DNA of 64,000 nt from Microbacterium oxydans (GTDB taxonomy: Bacteria; Actinomycetota; Actinomycetes; Actinomycetales; Microbacteriaceae), in contig NZ_FMIR01000017.1 of NCBI RefSeq assembly GCF_900095745.1, forward strand, positions 124,001-188,000, written 5' to 3'. Shown here piece after piece: positions 20,407 through 30,064 of the stretch (positions within the stretch are counted from its first letter, which is position 1; each line of letters starts with the position of its first letter). Position numbers and translations under genes: made by a program. The notes under the pieces were generated by a model. It saw nothing but the letters and a program-made list of their open reading frames with translations. It searched no databases and was not told the origin of the DNA.

Positions 20407-21486
20407 TCAGGAGTCGGACCCGACCGCGGCGAGCCGTGCTTCCTCGTCGGTCGTGATCGCGCTCTCGATCAGCGGATCGAGCGCTCCGTCCATGACCTGA
20501 TCGAGGTTGTACGCCTTGAAGCCGGTGCGGTGATCAGCGATCCGGTTCTCGGGGAAGTTGTAGGTGCGGATGCGCTCCGAGCGGTCCATGCCTCGGATCT
20601 GCGATCGGCGGGCATCGGATGCCGCGGCGTCCAGCTCCTCCTGCTGACGCGCGAGCAGCCGGGCGCGCAGCACACGCATGCCCGCCTCGCGGTTCTGCAG
20701 CTGGGACTTCTCGTTCTGCATCGACACGACGATGCCGGTCGGCACGTGAGTGATGCGCACGGCGGAATCGGTCGTGTTCACCGACTGCCCACCCGGACCG
20801 GATGAGCGGAACACATCGATCTTGAGGTCGTTCTGGTCGATGTGGATCTCTTCGGGCTCGTCGACCTCGGGGAACACGAGCACCCCGGTGGTCGACGTGT
20901 GGATGCGCCCCTGGGACTCCGTCGCCGGCACCCGCTGCACGCGGTGCACGCCGCCCTCGTACTTGAGGTGGGCCCACACGCCCTGCGCGGGGTCGGACGA
21001 GGATCCCTTGATGGCGACCTGGACGTCCTTGTAGCCGCCGAGGTCGGACTCGTTCCGCTCGAGCAGCTCGGTCTTCCAGCCCTTGGACGCCGCGTACTGG
21101 ATGTACATGCGCAGCAGGTCGGCGGCGAACAGCGCGGATTCCGCACCGCCCTCCCCCGCCTTGATCTCCATGATCACGTCACGGGCATCGTCAGGGTCGC
21201 GCGGGATCAGCAGACGCCGCAGCCGTTCCTGCGCGGACTGCAGCTCTTCTTCCATCGCCGGGATCTCGGCCGCGATCGACTCGTCCTCCCGCGCGAATTC
21301 ACGCGCGGTCTCCAGATCATCGGTCGCGGCGATCCACGCTTCATACGCGGCGACGATGCGAGACAGCTCGGCGTAGCGACGGTTCACGCGCTTGGCGCGG
21401 GCAGCGTCGGCGTGCACCGCCGGGTCGGAGAGTTCCTCCTGCACCCGGCGATGCTCGTCGATCAGAGTCTGGACGGACTCGAACAC
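20407..21486 (-). CDS. prfA: Peptide chain release factor 1
   Basis: A 359-residue RF1 that ends translation at UAA and UAG. The peptidyl-hydrolysis loop GGQ is at 232-234 within [14 protein letters not shown], and the stop-codon reading tripeptide is PAT at 187-189 in [14 protein letters not shown], which marks RF1 rather than RF2. Length is standard. It lies 11 bp after rho on the same strand, the conserved actinobacterial rho-prfA pair. Its modifier PrmC is encoded 2 kb downstream. Confidence 0.98.
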   Translation of the reverse strand: MFESVQTLIDEHRRVQEELSDPAVHADAARAKRVNRRYAELSRIVAAYEAWIAATDDLETAREFAREDESIAAEIPAMEEELQSAQERLRRLLIPRDPDDARDVIMEIKAGEGGAESALFAADLLRMYIQYAASKGWKTELLERNESDLGGYKDVQVAIKGSSSDPAQGVWAHLKYEGGVHRVQRVPATESQGRIHTSTTGVLVFPEVDEPEEIHIDQNDLKIDVFRSSGPGGQSVNTTDSAVRITHVPTGIVVSMQNEKSQLQNREAGMRVLRARLLARQQEELDAAASDARRSQIRGMDRSERIRTYNFPENRIADHRTGFKAYNLDQVMDGALDPLIESAITTDEEARLAAVGSDS

Positions 21487-21497
21487 GGCTCAGCCGC

Positions 21498-23477
21498 TCA
21501 GCGGATGTTGTTGTCGTGCCCGTGCGCACCCGAGGGAAGCGTCGGGATCGACTTCTGCATCTGCACGAGGAACTCGACGTTCGAGTTGGTCTCCTTGAGC
21601 TTGCCGAGGACGACCTCGAGAGCCTGCTGCTGGTCGAGGCCGGCGAGGGCACGACGCAGCTTCCACGTGATCTTGACCTCGTCGGCCGAGAGCAGCATCT
21701 CTTCGCGACGGGTGCTCGACGCGTTCACGTCGACCGCCGGGAAGATGCGCTTGTCGGCGAGGGCGCGGGAGAGACGCAGTTCGCTGTTGCCGGTGCCCTT
21801 GAACTCCTCGAAGATGACCTCGTCCATCTTGGAGCCGGTCTCGACCAGCGCCGTGGCGAGGATCGTGAGGGATCCGCCGTTCTCGATGTTGCGCGCCGCG
21901 CCGAAGAACCGCTTGGGCGGGTACAGCGCCGACGCGTCGACGCCACCGGAGAGCACGCGGCCCGATGCCGGCGCAGCCAGGTTGTACGCACGTCCGAGGC
22001 GGGTGATCGAGTCGAGCAGCACGACGACGTCGCGTCCGAGCTCGACCAGGCGCTTCGCACGCTCGATGGCGAGCTCGGCGACCGTGGTGTGGTCTTCGGC
22101 CGGACGATCGAACGTCGAGGCGATGACCTCGCCCTTGACCGAGCGCTCCATGTCGGTGACCTCTTCGGGGCGCTCGTCGACGAGCACGACCATGAGGTGG
22201 ACCTCGGGGTTGTTCTGCGCGATCGCGTTCGCGATCTGCTGCAGGACGATCGTCTTGCCGGCCTTGGGCGGCGCGACGATGAGACCGCGCTGGCCCTTGC
22301 CGACCGGGGCGACCAGGTCGATGATGCGCTGGGTCAGCTTCTCGGGGGCCGTCTCCATGCGCAGACGCTCCTGCGGGTACAGCGGGGTGAGCTTGCCGAA
22401 CTCCACACGCGTGGCCGCGTCGTCGACCGACAGACCGTTGATCGAGTCGACCTTGACCAGCGCGTTGTACTTCTGGCGCCCCTGCTGCTCGCCCTCGCGG
22501 GGCTGCTTGATCGAGCCGACGACGGCGTCGCCCTTGCGGAGGTTGTACTTCTTCACCTGGCCGAGCGAGACGTACACGTCGCTGGGGCCGGCGAGGTAGC
22601 CGGTGGTGCGCACGAAGGCGTAGTTGTCGAGCACGTCGAGGATGCCGGCGATCGGGATCAGGACGTCGTCCTCGCCGATCTCGGTGTCGAACTCATCGGT
22701 CGGGACACCGCTGCGGCGCTTGTTGCGCTGACGGTTGCGGTTGTTGCCGCCGGCCTGGTCGTCATCGGCCGCGGGCTGTGCCTGCTGCTCCTGCGCTGCG
22801 CCGTTCTGGCCACGTCCACGGTTGCGGCTGCGGCTGCGGTTGCGACCGCGGCCACCCTGCTCCTCGCCACCGTCGGAGTCGTCGTCGCCGTTGTTGCTGT
22901 TCTGCGCGTCGTTGTGCTGCGCGTCGTTCTTCTGCGCGTTGTTGTTGTTCTGCGCGTTGTTGTTCTGAGCATTGCGGCCCCGCGCGTTGCCGCTCTGGGC
23001 GGGCTCGGCGGCGTCAGACGAGGCATCCGCAGCAGGCGCTGCATCCGTGGCCTCGGCCTCGGGGGCTGCCGCCTTCTGGGCGCCACGGCGTCCGCGGCCG
23101 GTCGACTTGGGTGCCGACTCCGCCGCAGCTTCTGCCGGAGCGGCATCCGCGGACGGCGCCTCAGCCGGAGTGGCTTCTGCTGCCGGGGCCTCGGCGTCTG
23201 CCTTCTTGGCACGGCTGCGACGCGGTGCCTTCGCCTTCGGCGCGGCCTCGGTGGTCTCGGCCGACGCCTCGGCGGGCGCGGCTTCGGTCTTAGACGCGGT
23301 CTCGGTCTTCGACGCGGGCTTCTCGGCCTTCGCTGCTTCGGCCTTCTCGGCCTTCGCGGCCGCGGTGGCGGTGCTGGCGCGACGCGGTGCACGCTTGCGC
23401 GCCGGTGCCGCCTCGGTTGCGGGTGCTTCGGACACCGAAGCGGACTGGTCGTTCTGGGTCTCGGAGAGGTTCTCCAC
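21498..23477 (-). CDS. rho: Transcription termination factor Rho with long disordered N-terminus
   Basis: A 659-residue Rho helicase that releases RNA from stalled polymerase. The C-terminal 420 residues match standard Rho: RNA-binding cold-shock-like fold, Walker A APPKAGKT near residue 420 and Walker B VVVLLDSITRLGRAYN. The N-terminal roughly 240-290 residues are disordered: first an Ala/Glu/Lys/Pro region, then a run very rich in Asn, Asp and Gln (repeats of NAQNN type), then an Arg/Gly/Asn region. Such inserts are typical of actinobacterial Rho and bind RNA. GTG at 23477 is chosen because GGGAG lies five bases upstream. Monocistronic promoter presumably in the 164-bp gap upstream. Confidence 0.96.
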   Translation of the reverse strand: MENLSETQNDQSASVSEAPATEAAPARKRAPRRASTATAAAKAEKAEAAKAEKPASKTETASKTEAAPAEASAETTEAAPKAKAPRRSRAKKADAEAPAAEATPAEAPSADAAPAEAAAESAPKSTGRGRRGAQKAAAPEAEATDAAPAADASSDAAEPAQSGNARGRNAQNNNAQNNNNAQKNDAQHNDAQNSNNGDDDSDGGEEQGGRGRNRSRSRNRGRGQNGAAQEQQAQPAADDDQAGGNNRNRQRNKRRSGVPTDEFDTEIGEDDVLIPIAGILDVLDNYAFVRTTGYLAGPSDVYVSLGQVKKYNLRKGDAVVGSIKQPREGEQQGRQKYNALVKVDSINGLSVDDAATRVEFGKLTPLYPQERLRMETAPEKLTQRIIDLVAPVGKGQRGLIVAPPKAGKTIVLQQIANAIAQNNPEVHLMVVLVDERPEEVTDMERSVKGEVIASTFDRPAEDHTTVAELAIERAKRLVELGRDVVVLLDSITRLGRAYNLAAPASGRVLSGGVDASALYPPKRFFGAARNIENGGSLTILATALVETGSKMDEVIFEEFKGTGNSELRLSRALADKRIFPAVDVNASSTRREEMLLSADEVKITWKLRRALAGLDQQQALEVVLGKLKETNSNVEFLVQMQKSIPTLPSGAHGHDNNIR

Positions 23478-23641
23478 GAGTACTCCCTTATATGTCATGG
23501 GGAATGAGCGTTGAACGCACACAACGGGTGCTGCGCGCGATCGCACGGGCTGACGCTCGGCGCCAGCCAGCCTCGGCACTTGTGCCACAGGGATTTGCGT
23601 GCGGGTCTTGCAAGAGTTGCAATGGGGCCAGATTCACGTAG

Positions 23642-24610
23642 TTACGTGGAGCCCTCCGCTCGAGTCCCCACTGTACCACCACGCACGTCGACTGCGAGCA
23701 GGAGCGCCTCCCACGGGGTGTCGGTGACTCGATCGGCCAGTTCCACCGCGTCTTGACGGCTGCCCGGCCCGTCGGCCAGCACGAGCACACTGGGACCGGC
23801 GCCGGACACGACGGCCGCGAAGCCCGCCTTGCGCAGCGCCTGCACGAGCCGCTGCGTCTCGGGCATCGCCTCGGCGCGGTAGTCCTGGTGAAGCCGGTCG
23901 GCGGTCGCGTCGAGGAGCAGTTCCGGACTCTGCATCAGGGCCGCGATCAGCAGCGCCGAGCGGGAGACGTTGAACACCGCATCCGCCGTGGACACCTGCG
24001 GAGGCTGCAGCGAACGCGCCTGCGAGGTCGACATCGTGTATGCGGGGACGAGCACGAGGGGCGAGACGCCGCGGTGCACGAGCAGCTTCTTGTGCTGCGG
24101 TCCGCGCTCCCCCACCCACGCGATCGTCAGCCCGCCGAACAGTGCCGGGGCCACGTTGTCGGGATGACCTTCGAGCTCGGTGGCGAGACGGAGCAGGTCG
24201 GCATCGTCGATCTCGACGTCGCCGTCGAGCAGTCCCTTCGCCGCGAGCACGCCGGCAGCGACGGCGGCACCCGAGGATCCGAGTCCGCGACCGTGCGGCA
24301 CGCCGTTCTCGGCGATGATGCGCAGGCCGGGGACCGGACGCCCCGCGTCGGCGAACACGTACGCGATCGTGCGGACGATGAGGTTCGACTCGTCGCGCGG
24401 GATCTCGGCGGCACCGGAACCGGTCACCTCGATCTCGAGTTCACCAGCCGGCAGTGCCGTGACCTGCAGGGTGTCGTAGATGCTGAGCGCCAGGCCGAGC
24501 GTGTCGAATCCCGGGCCGAGGTTCGCGCTCGTGGCCGGCACCCGCACCTCGACGGTGCGGCCTTCGAACGGGCTGCCCTCGACGGGGGCGAGGGCTGACG
24601 CCATCGTCAC
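23642..24610 (-). CDS. thrB: Homoserine kinase
   Basis: A 322-residue GHMP-family kinase that phosphorylates homoserine for threonine synthesis. The ATP-binding motif is in [17 protein letters not shown], and the N-terminal VRVPATSANLGPGFDTLGLA is the family signature. The GTG start overlaps the hom stop by four bases (GTGA), so the two are translationally coupled. An ATG six bases in is an alternative start. The threonine synthase gene thrC is not in the window. Confidence 0.96.
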   Translation of the reverse strand: MTMASALAPVEGSPFEGRTVEVRVPATSANLGPGFDTLGLALSIYDTLQVTALPAGELEIEVTGSGAAEIPRDESNLIVRTIAYVFADAGRPVPGLRIIAENGVPHGRGLGSSGAAVAAGVLAAKGLLDGDVEIDDADLLRLATELEGHPDNVAPALFGGLTIAWVGERGPQHKKLLVHRGVSPLVLVPAYTMSTSQARSLQPPQVSTADAVFNVSRSALLIAALMQSPELLLDATADRLHQDYRAEAMPETQRLVQALRKAGFAAVVSGAGPSVLVLADGPGSRQDAVELADRVTDTPWEALLLAVDVRGGTVGTRAEGST

Positions 24611-25911
24611 TCGCCTTCCACCCGGAGCACCGAGACGACTCGGGCGACGACCGCACTGTCGGCGAGAGCGTCGACCGTGGCGCTGAGCGCCTGCTCCGTC
24701 GCGCGGTGCGTGCCGATGATCAGTCGTGCGGTCGGCTCGTCCTCGCCCTCGACGGTCTGCACGACCGTCGCGACCGAGACTCCGCCATCGCTGAGGATTC
24801 CGGCGACCGTGGCGAGCACGCCCGGCGCATCCGCGACCTCGAGGGTGATCTGGTAGCGGGTGGTGACGTGTCCGATCGGGACGACCGGGAGGTTGGCCCT
24901 GGTCGACTCGCCGACTCCGACGCCCCCGGCGATGTGACGGCGGGCTGCGGAGACGACGTCGCCCAGCACGGCGGAGGCGGTCTGGACGCCACCCGCACCC
25001 GCGCCGTAGAACATCAGGGAGCCGGCGGCCTCAGCCTCGACGAAGACCGCGTTGTTGGCTCCGTGCACGGAGGCGAGGGGGTGCGAGTTCGGCACCAGCG
25101 CCGGGTACACGCGCACCGAGATCGATTCGGCGCCGTTGGCCTCGATGCGCTCGCACACCGCGAGCAGCTTGATGACGAACCCGGCGGCGCGGGCCTCCTC
25201 GATCATCGACGGGGTGATCGAGGTGATGCCCTCGCGGTAGACGGCTTCGAGCGGCACGGCGGTGTGGAACGCGAGACTCGCGAGGATGGCGGCCTTCTGC
25301 GCGGCGTCGTAACCCTCCACGTCGGCGGTCGGGTCGGCCTCGGCGTAGCCCAGGCGCTGGGCGTCGGCGAGCACGTCGGCGAAGTCGGCGCCCTCGGAGT
25401 CCATCCGGTCCAGGATGTAGTTCGTGGTGCCGTTCACGATGCCCATGATGCGCACCACCCGGTCGCCGGCGAGCGAGTCGCGCAGCGGACGGATGATGGG
25501 GATCGCGCCGGCGGCCGCGGCCTCGTAGTAGACGGACGCGCCCACGCGGTCGGCGGCCTCGAACAACTCGGGGCCGTGCGTGGCGAGGAGGGCCTTGTTG
25601 GCCGTGACGACGTCGGCGCCGGAGCCGATCGCCTGCAGGATGCTGGTGCGGGCCGGCTCGATGCCGCCGATGAGCTCGATCACGATGTCGGCGCCCAGGA
25701 TCAGCGTCTCGGCGTCGGTGGTGAAGAGCTCCTTGGGGAGGTCGACGTCACGCGGCGCATCGACGTCGCGCACGGCGATGCCGGCGAGCTCGAGTTCGGC
25801 ACCGGCACGGTCGGCCAGCTCGTCGCCGTGGCGCAGCAGGAGCGCCGCGACCTGCGAGCCGACCGCTCCGGCACCCAGCAGTGCCACACGAAGTCGTCGG
25901 TATTCAGTCAT
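24607..25911 (-). CDS. hom: Homoserine dehydrogenase
   Basis: A 434-residue NAD(P)-dependent enzyme that reduces aspartate semialdehyde to homoserine, at the branch to threonine and methionine. Domains in order: Rossmann fold with LLGAGAVGSQVAALL, catalytic core including GIVNGTTNYILDRM and AYAEADPTADVEGYDAAQK-like residues, and a C-terminal ACT domain (LEVADAPGVLATVAGIL), the usual site of threonine feedback control. Start ATG with GAAGGAG upstream. It follows lysA by 21 bp and overlaps thrB by four bases. Confidence 0.97.
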   Translation of the reverse strand: MTEYRRLRVALLGAGAVGSQVAALLLRHGDELADRAGAELELAGIAVRDVDAPRDVDLPKELFTTDAETLILGADIVIELIGGIEPARTSILQAIGSGADVVTANKALLATHGPELFEAADRVGASVYYEAAAAGAIPIIRPLRDSLAGDRVVRIMGIVNGTTNYILDRMDSEGADFADVLADAQRLGYAEADPTADVEGYDAAQKAAILASLAFHTAVPLEAVYREGITSITPSMIEEARAAGFVIKLLAVCERIEANGAESISVRVYPALVPNSHPLASVHGANNAVFVEAEAAGSLMFYGAGAGGVQTASAVLGDVVSAARRHIAGGVGVGESTRANLPVVPIGHVTTRYQITLEVADAPGVLATVAGILSDGGVSVATVVQTVEGEDEPTARLIIGTHRATEQALSATVDALADSAVVARVVSVLRVEGE

Positions 25912-25932
25912 GGTTGCTCCTTCGGAGGTGGG

Positions 25933-27351
25933 TCATTGGTCTCCCTCGGGGGCTTTCGCCCCGTCGATGCCCGCGTCACGGGCCAGCACGTCGTCGACGG
26001 TCTCGCCTCGGACGATGACCGTCGAGTGTCCGTCGCGCACGGCGATCACCGGCGGACGCGGTACATGGTTGTAGTTGCTCGCGAGCGGCACGCAGTACGC
26101 ACCGGTGGTCGGCACGGCGAGCAGGTCGCCCGGCACCAGATCCTCCGGCAGGTACTCGTGGTCGACCACGATGTCGCCGGATTCGCAGTGCTTGCCGACG
26201 ACCCGGCTGAGGCGAGGCTCACCGGATCCCGCGCGCGAGGCGAGGCGCGCCGAGTACTGGGCGCCGTACAGCGCAGGACGCGCGTTGTCGCTCATGCCGC
26301 CATCGACGCTCACGTACCGGCGCACGGCACCCGTCGCGACGGTCACGTCTTTGGTCGTGCCGACTTCGTAGAGCGTGACGCCCGCGGTGCCGACGATGGC
26401 ACGGCCCGGCTCGAACGACAGGGCGGGAACGGGGATGCCGCGCGCGGCGCAGCCCTCCGCGACCGAGGTGACGATCGCATCCGCGAGCTCTTCGATCGGG
26501 GTCGGGTCGTCGACGCGCGTGTAGGCGATGCCGAAGCCGCCGCCGAGGTTGAGCTGCGGGACCGGACCGCCGTCGAGCAGCGTGGCGTGCAGATCGAGCA
26601 CGCGGGATGCGGACTCGCGGAAGCCGGCGACGCCGAAGATCTGCGAACCGATGTGGCAGTGCAGCCCGGCGAACACCAAACCCGGGATCTCGCGGATGCG
26701 GGCGACCGCCGTCTCGGCCTCCGGGAGCGGGAAACCGAACTTCTGGTCCTCGTGGGCCGTGGCGAGGAAGTCGTGTGTCTCGGCGTGCACGCCGCTGATG
26801 ACACGGACCAGCACCCGCTGGGTCGCGCCGGTGCGGGCGATGATCACCGCGAGCCGTTCGATCTCGATGGCGCTGTCGACGATGATCGTCCCGACACCGA
26901 CCTCGACGGCACGCTCGAGCTCGGAGACGGACTTGTTGTTGCCGTGGAACCCGAGCGATGCGGGTGCGACGCCGGCGGCGAGGGCCACAGCCAGCTCTCC
27001 CCCGGTGCAGACGTCGACGCGCAGACCTTCGTCGACCACCCAGCGCGCGACCGTCGTGCAGAGGAACGCCTTACCCGCGTAGTACACCTGGGCCGTGGTG
27101 GCGTGCTCCGCGGCGGCACGGTCGAAGGCCAGCCGGAACCGCCGCGCACGACCGCGCACCTCAGCTTCGTCGAGCACGAGCAGCGGCGTGCCATAGGTGC
27201 GGGCGAGGGCGGTGGCGCTGACACCGGCGATGTCGAGTACCCCATCGGCATCGCGCACTGCGGATGCCGGCCAGACGCCGTCGGCGAGGTCGTTCGCGTC
27301 ATCGGGCACGGCGAGCGATTCCGGAGCGAGCGAATCGGCAGAGAGAAGCAC
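25933..27351 (-). CDS. lysA: Diaminopimelate decarboxylase
   Basis: A 472-residue fold-type III PLP enzyme that makes lysine from meso-diaminopimelate. The PLP lysine is in QVYYAGKAFLC, the glycine-rich phosphate loop is LNLGGGFGIAY, and the active-site cysteine region GKHCESGDIVV is present. First gene of a lysA-hom-thrB amino-acid operon. Start is GTG at 27351 in a weak context. The usual upstream neighbour argS is 4.3 kb away, beyond inserted genes. Confidence 0.96.
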   Translation of the reverse strand: MLLSADSLAPESLAVPDDANDLADGVWPASAVRDADGVLDIAGVSATALARTYGTPLLVLDEAEVRGRARRFRLAFDRAAAEHATTAQVYYAGKAFLCTTVARWVVDEGLRVDVCTGGELAVALAAGVAPASLGFHGNNKSVSELERAVEVGVGTIIVDSAIEIERLAVIIARTGATQRVLVRVISGVHAETHDFLATAHEDQKFGFPLPEAETAVARIREIPGLVFAGLHCHIGSQIFGVAGFRESASRVLDLHATLLDGGPVPQLNLGGGFGIAYTRVDDPTPIEELADAIVTSVAEGCAARGIPVPALSFEPGRAIVGTAGVTLYEVGTTKDVTVATGAVRRYVSVDGGMSDNARPALYGAQYSARLASRAGSGEPRLSRVVGKHCESGDIVVDHEYLPEDLVPGDLLAVPTTGAYCVPLASNYNHVPRPPVIAVRDGHSTVIVRGETVDDVLARDAGIDGAKAPEGDQ

Positions 27352-27486
27352 TGATCACCAATCGTGGGAAGGATCTCGGGCAGGTCGCGCACATCGAGGT
27401 TGACCCGATTCTAGGGCACCGGTCGCGTCTCCCTGGTCATGGTGACGCGCCGCGTCAAGCCCCTGCGGCAGCCCGTCTCCGCCTCC

Positions 27487-27498
27487 TAGGGTGGGGGC
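27487..27498 (+). promoter_or_regulatory. Leaderless -10 element for the BrkB-family gene
   Basis: TAGGGT (27487-27492), six bases, then the GTG start at 27499. No ribosome site other than a G-run is present. Lies in the 147-bp divergent interval with lysA. Confidence 0.5.
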
Positions 27499-28545
27499 GT
27501 GGCGAACACTGAAACGACGAAAGACTCCTCCGAGCGTCCTGGTCTGATCCCCCGCATCACCGGACCGGTCATCGCGTGGGCTCTCGCGCGCCGGCCGGTG
27601 CGCGCGGCGCTGTTGTACACAGAGCGCCGCGGGCCGATGCTCGCCGACAGCGTCACCTACCGTGCGTTGTTCAGCGTGTTCGCGGGGGTGCTGCTGGGCT
27701 TCTCGATCGCGGCTCTGTGGCTCGCCGGGAACCCGGTGGCATGGCAGGCGATCATCGACGCCGTACAGTCGGCCGTGCCCGGGCTCATCGGTGAGGACGG
27801 TGTGATCAAGACGAAGGACCTCCAGGCTCCGGCGTCCCTGTCGCTCGCCGGGATCATCTCGCTGATCGCTCTCGTCGGCGCGGCCCTCGGTGCCATCGGG
27901 TCGCTCCGCACGGCCGTGCGGGTTCTCGCGGGCACGCTGCAGGATGACATCCTCTGGATCTGGGTGATCCTCCGCAACCTCGCGCTGGCGATCGGCATCG
28001 GCCTGGCCTTCGTCCTCTCGGCGGCCGTCACCTTCGCCGGACAGTTGGGGGTCTCCTGGATCGCAGACCTGCTCGGGTTGCCGGCCGATGCGCCGGTCGT
28101 GGCCTGGACCGTGCGCCTGCTCTCCCTCGTCGTCGTCTTCGCTCTCGACACGGCGATCATCATCGGCGTGTTCCTCCTCCTCTCCGGGGTACGACCGTCA
28201 AGGCGGTCGCTCTGGTCGGGAGCACTGCTCGGCGCCGTGGGCCTGCTGGTCCTGCAGGAGCTGTCCGGATTGTTCGTGGGAGGAGCGACCAGCAACCCGC
28301 TTCTCGCGTCCTTCGCCTCCCTACTCGCGCTGCTGATCTGGTTGAACTTCTCGGCGCAGGTGATGCTGTTCGCGTGTGCGTACATCGTGACCGCCGAGGA
28401 GGAGAAGGCCGACCGCGTGCACGCCCGCTTCGCGGCGACGACCTTCGTCCAGCGGCGTCTGCAGCGCGCCGAGGTCGACGTCCAGGTCGCCACCGCGGAG
28501 CTGCGTGCCGCGCAGGAGGCCGCGTCCGCCGAGAAGTCCGCCTAG
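27499..28545 (+). CDS. YihY/BrkB-family membrane protein
   Basis: A 348-residue integral membrane protein of the YihY/virulence-factor-BrkB family, once misnamed RNase BN. About six membrane segments are visible, with the conserved motifs LADSVTYRALFSVFAG near the first and LASLLALLIWLNFSAQVML near the last. The C-terminal tail is a charged helix. Its role is unknown; the fold suggests a transporter or flippase. Start GTG is leaderless. It is followed by the hydrolase-TetR operon but separated from it by an inverted repeat. Confidence 0.85.
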   Translation: MANTETTKDSSERPGLIPRITGPVIAWALARRPVRAALLYTERRGPMLADSVTYRALFSVFAGVLLGFSIAALWLAGNPVAWQAIIDAVQSAVPGLIGEDGVIKTKDLQAPASLSLAGIISLIALVGAALGAIGSLRTAVRVLAGTLQDDILWIWVILRNLALAIGIGLAFVLSAAVTFAGQLGVSWIADLLGLPADAPVVAWTVRLLSLVVVFALDTAIIIGVFLLLSGVRPSRRSLWSGALLGAVGLLVLQELSGLFVGGATSNPLLASFASLLALLIWLNFSAQVMLFACAYIVTAEEEKADRVHARFAATTFVQRRLQRAEVDVQVATAELRAAQEAASAEKSA

Positions 28546-28556
28546 CCGTATCGAAC

Positions 28557-28594
28557 CTCGTTGTGACCAGATGAGCTAGTCTGGTCACAACGAG
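28557..28594. promoter_or_regulatory. Perfect 15-bp inverted repeat, candidate TetR operator
   Basis: Left arm 28557-28571 (CTCGTTGTGACCAGA) and right arm 28580-28594 are perfectly complementary around an 8-base spacer. It lies between the BrkB-family stop (28545) and the hydrolase start (28603), and its right end abuts the GAGAGG ribosome site. There is no T-run. The arm length, spacing and position directly in front of an operon that carries its own TetR gene favour a repressor operator; a terminator for the upstream gene is the alternative. Confidence 0.65.
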
Positions 28595-28602
28595 AGGACG
28601 CC

Positions 28603-29502
28603 ATGGACGCCCGCCGCACGATCATCGATCTTCCGCACGCCCCCGTCTCCGCCCTGGAGTGGCGACCGACCGCCGAGACCGGGCTTCCCGTCCTGCTCCT
28701 GCACGGCGGCGGAGCCGACAGCGCCGAGCTCTCGTGGGACGAGGTCGGACCGGCCCTCGCACAGGCAGGACACCGCGTCGTCGCGCCGGACCTTCCCGGC
28801 TTCGGACACAGTCCCCGGGCCGGATGGCCACTCACACAGGAGCTTCTCGTCCGACACGTCGGCGAGCTCGTCGACGCTCTCGACCTCACCGACTATGCGA
28901 TCGCCGGGCTCTCCCTCGGCGGGGGGATGACGGTCGGACACCTGCTCGATCAGCCCGGCCGCGCTCGAACCGCCGTGCTGCTGGGCTGCTACGGTCTGAT
29001 GCCCCGCCTCGCCGACGGCTTCCGCGGACGGATCACCCATCTGACATCGTTTCTCCTGCTGCGCTCCGGGCTACTGGCCGCGATGACCCGCTCCTATGCA
29101 CGGAACCGCTCAGCACTGGAGCGCGGGTTGCGTGATCTCGTACGCAACCCGGAGGCGCGCACGCCTGAGCTCGTCGATGCGGTCCTCGCCGAAGCCGCCG
29201 GCGGCACGAGCCTGGAGACGTTCGGCGAGTGGCAGCGCGATCAGGTGCTGTGGAATCGGCTCCGTACCGTCTACACCGATCAGCTTGCGGGCATCCGCAC
29301 ACCCACACTGCTGGTGCACGGCGATCGTGACACCGGAGTTCCCCTCGCTCGCATCGAGACGGCGGCAGCACTGTTGCCGTCCGGCTCGCTCCGACCCATC
29401 CCCGGCGCCGGCCACTGGGTGCAGCGCGACCGACCCGACCTCGTCATCCCGGCGATGCTCGAGCAGCTGAGGAGGGATGATGCCTCGACCGCGCGTTCCT
29501 GA
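28603..29502 (+). CDS. Alpha/beta hydrolase
   Basis: A 299-residue alpha/beta-fold hydrolase. The oxyanion-hole motif LLLHGGGA, the nucleophile elbow GLSLGGG with Ser104, an Asp in VHGDRDTGVP and a His in PGAGHWVQ give a full catalytic triad. The substrate is unknown; the layout resembles esterases and meta-cleavage-product hydrolases. Start ATG with GAGAGG upstream. First gene of a three-gene operon with a TetR regulator and a second hydrolase; its last 26 bases overlap the TetR gene. Confidence 0.85.
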   Translation: MDARRTIIDLPHAPVSALEWRPTAETGLPVLLLHGGGADSAELSWDEVGPALAQAGHRVVAPDLPGFGHSPRAGWPLTQELLVRHVGELVDALDLTDYAIAGLSLGGGMTVGHLLDQPGRARTAVLLGCYGLMPRLADGFRGRITHLTSFLLLRSGLLAAMTRSYARNRSALERGLRDLVRNPEARTPELVDAVLAEAAGGTSLETFGEWQRDQVLWNRLRTVYTDQLAGIRTPTLLVHGDRDTGVPLARIETAAALLPSGSLRPIPGAGHWVQRDRPDLVIPAMLEQLRRDDASTARS

Positions 29503-30064
29503 GCGACGCGAGCGCATCCTCGATGCGGCCCGAGCACTCGTGCTCGCGCACGGGTTCGACGCGATGAGCGTCGCCGCAATCGCCGAGCGCGCCGGCATCG
29601 CCAAGGGTGCCGTGTACCTGGAGTTCGCCGGCAAGCGTGACATCCTCGACGCCCTGCTGCTGCAGGGCAACGTGCGCATGGCCGACCGGGTCCGCGGCGA
29701 GCTGGGTGACCATCCTCGTCTCAGCGACGCCTGTCGGGCGACGGCTCGGGCGCTGCTCGACGACCCGCTGATGACCGCTGCGTTCCTCGACGATCGGGGC
29801 ATCCTCGGCTCCCACGTGATGGAAGAGACCGATGGTCGCTACCGCGAGCGTCATCGGCGGGTCGTGGACTGGTTCCGCGAGCTGCAGGAGCGCGGCCTGA
29901 TCGTCACGGATGTCGATCCGCGCACACTCGCTCTGGCGCTGTCGAGCACGACGATCGGACTGCTGTCGGCGGCACGACTGCTCGGCCCGCTCGACCCCGC
30001 ACTGCTGGAGGGCACGATCGACACCATCGGGCGGATGGCCGCGACCTTCGAGACGGAGCGATGA
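29477..30064 (+). CDS. TetR-family transcriptional regulator
   Basis: A 195-residue TetR-type repressor. The N-terminal helix-turn-helix covers about residues 9-55 (RILDAARALVLAHG, AAIAERAGIAKGAVYLEF). The C-terminal ligand domain is helical and of usual length. It starts inside the preceding hydrolase gene (ATG 29477 or 29480, after GAGGAGGG) and overlaps the next hydrolase by four bases. It probably controls the operon through the inverted repeat at 28557-28594; the ligand may be a substrate of the two hydrolases. Confidence 0.9.
   Translation: MMPRPRVPERRERILDAARALVLAHGFDAMSVAAIAERAGIAKGAVYLEFAGKRDILDALLLQGNVRMADRVRGELGDHPRLSDACRATARALLDDPLMTAAFLDDRGILGSHVMEETDGRYRERHRRVVDWFRELQERGLIVTDVDPRTLALALSSTTIGLLSAARLLGPLDPALLEGTIDTIGRMAATFETER

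Noticed and set aside
22700..23000. Tandem DNA repeat
   Set aside because: The near-repeats encode the Asn-rich part of Rho, so they are coding and irregular rather than a true tandem array.
21516..23507. Plus-strand open frame opposite rho
   Set aside because: Translation is Leu/Arg/Val-rich low-complexity sequence created by the repetitive rho N-terminus; no domain is visible.
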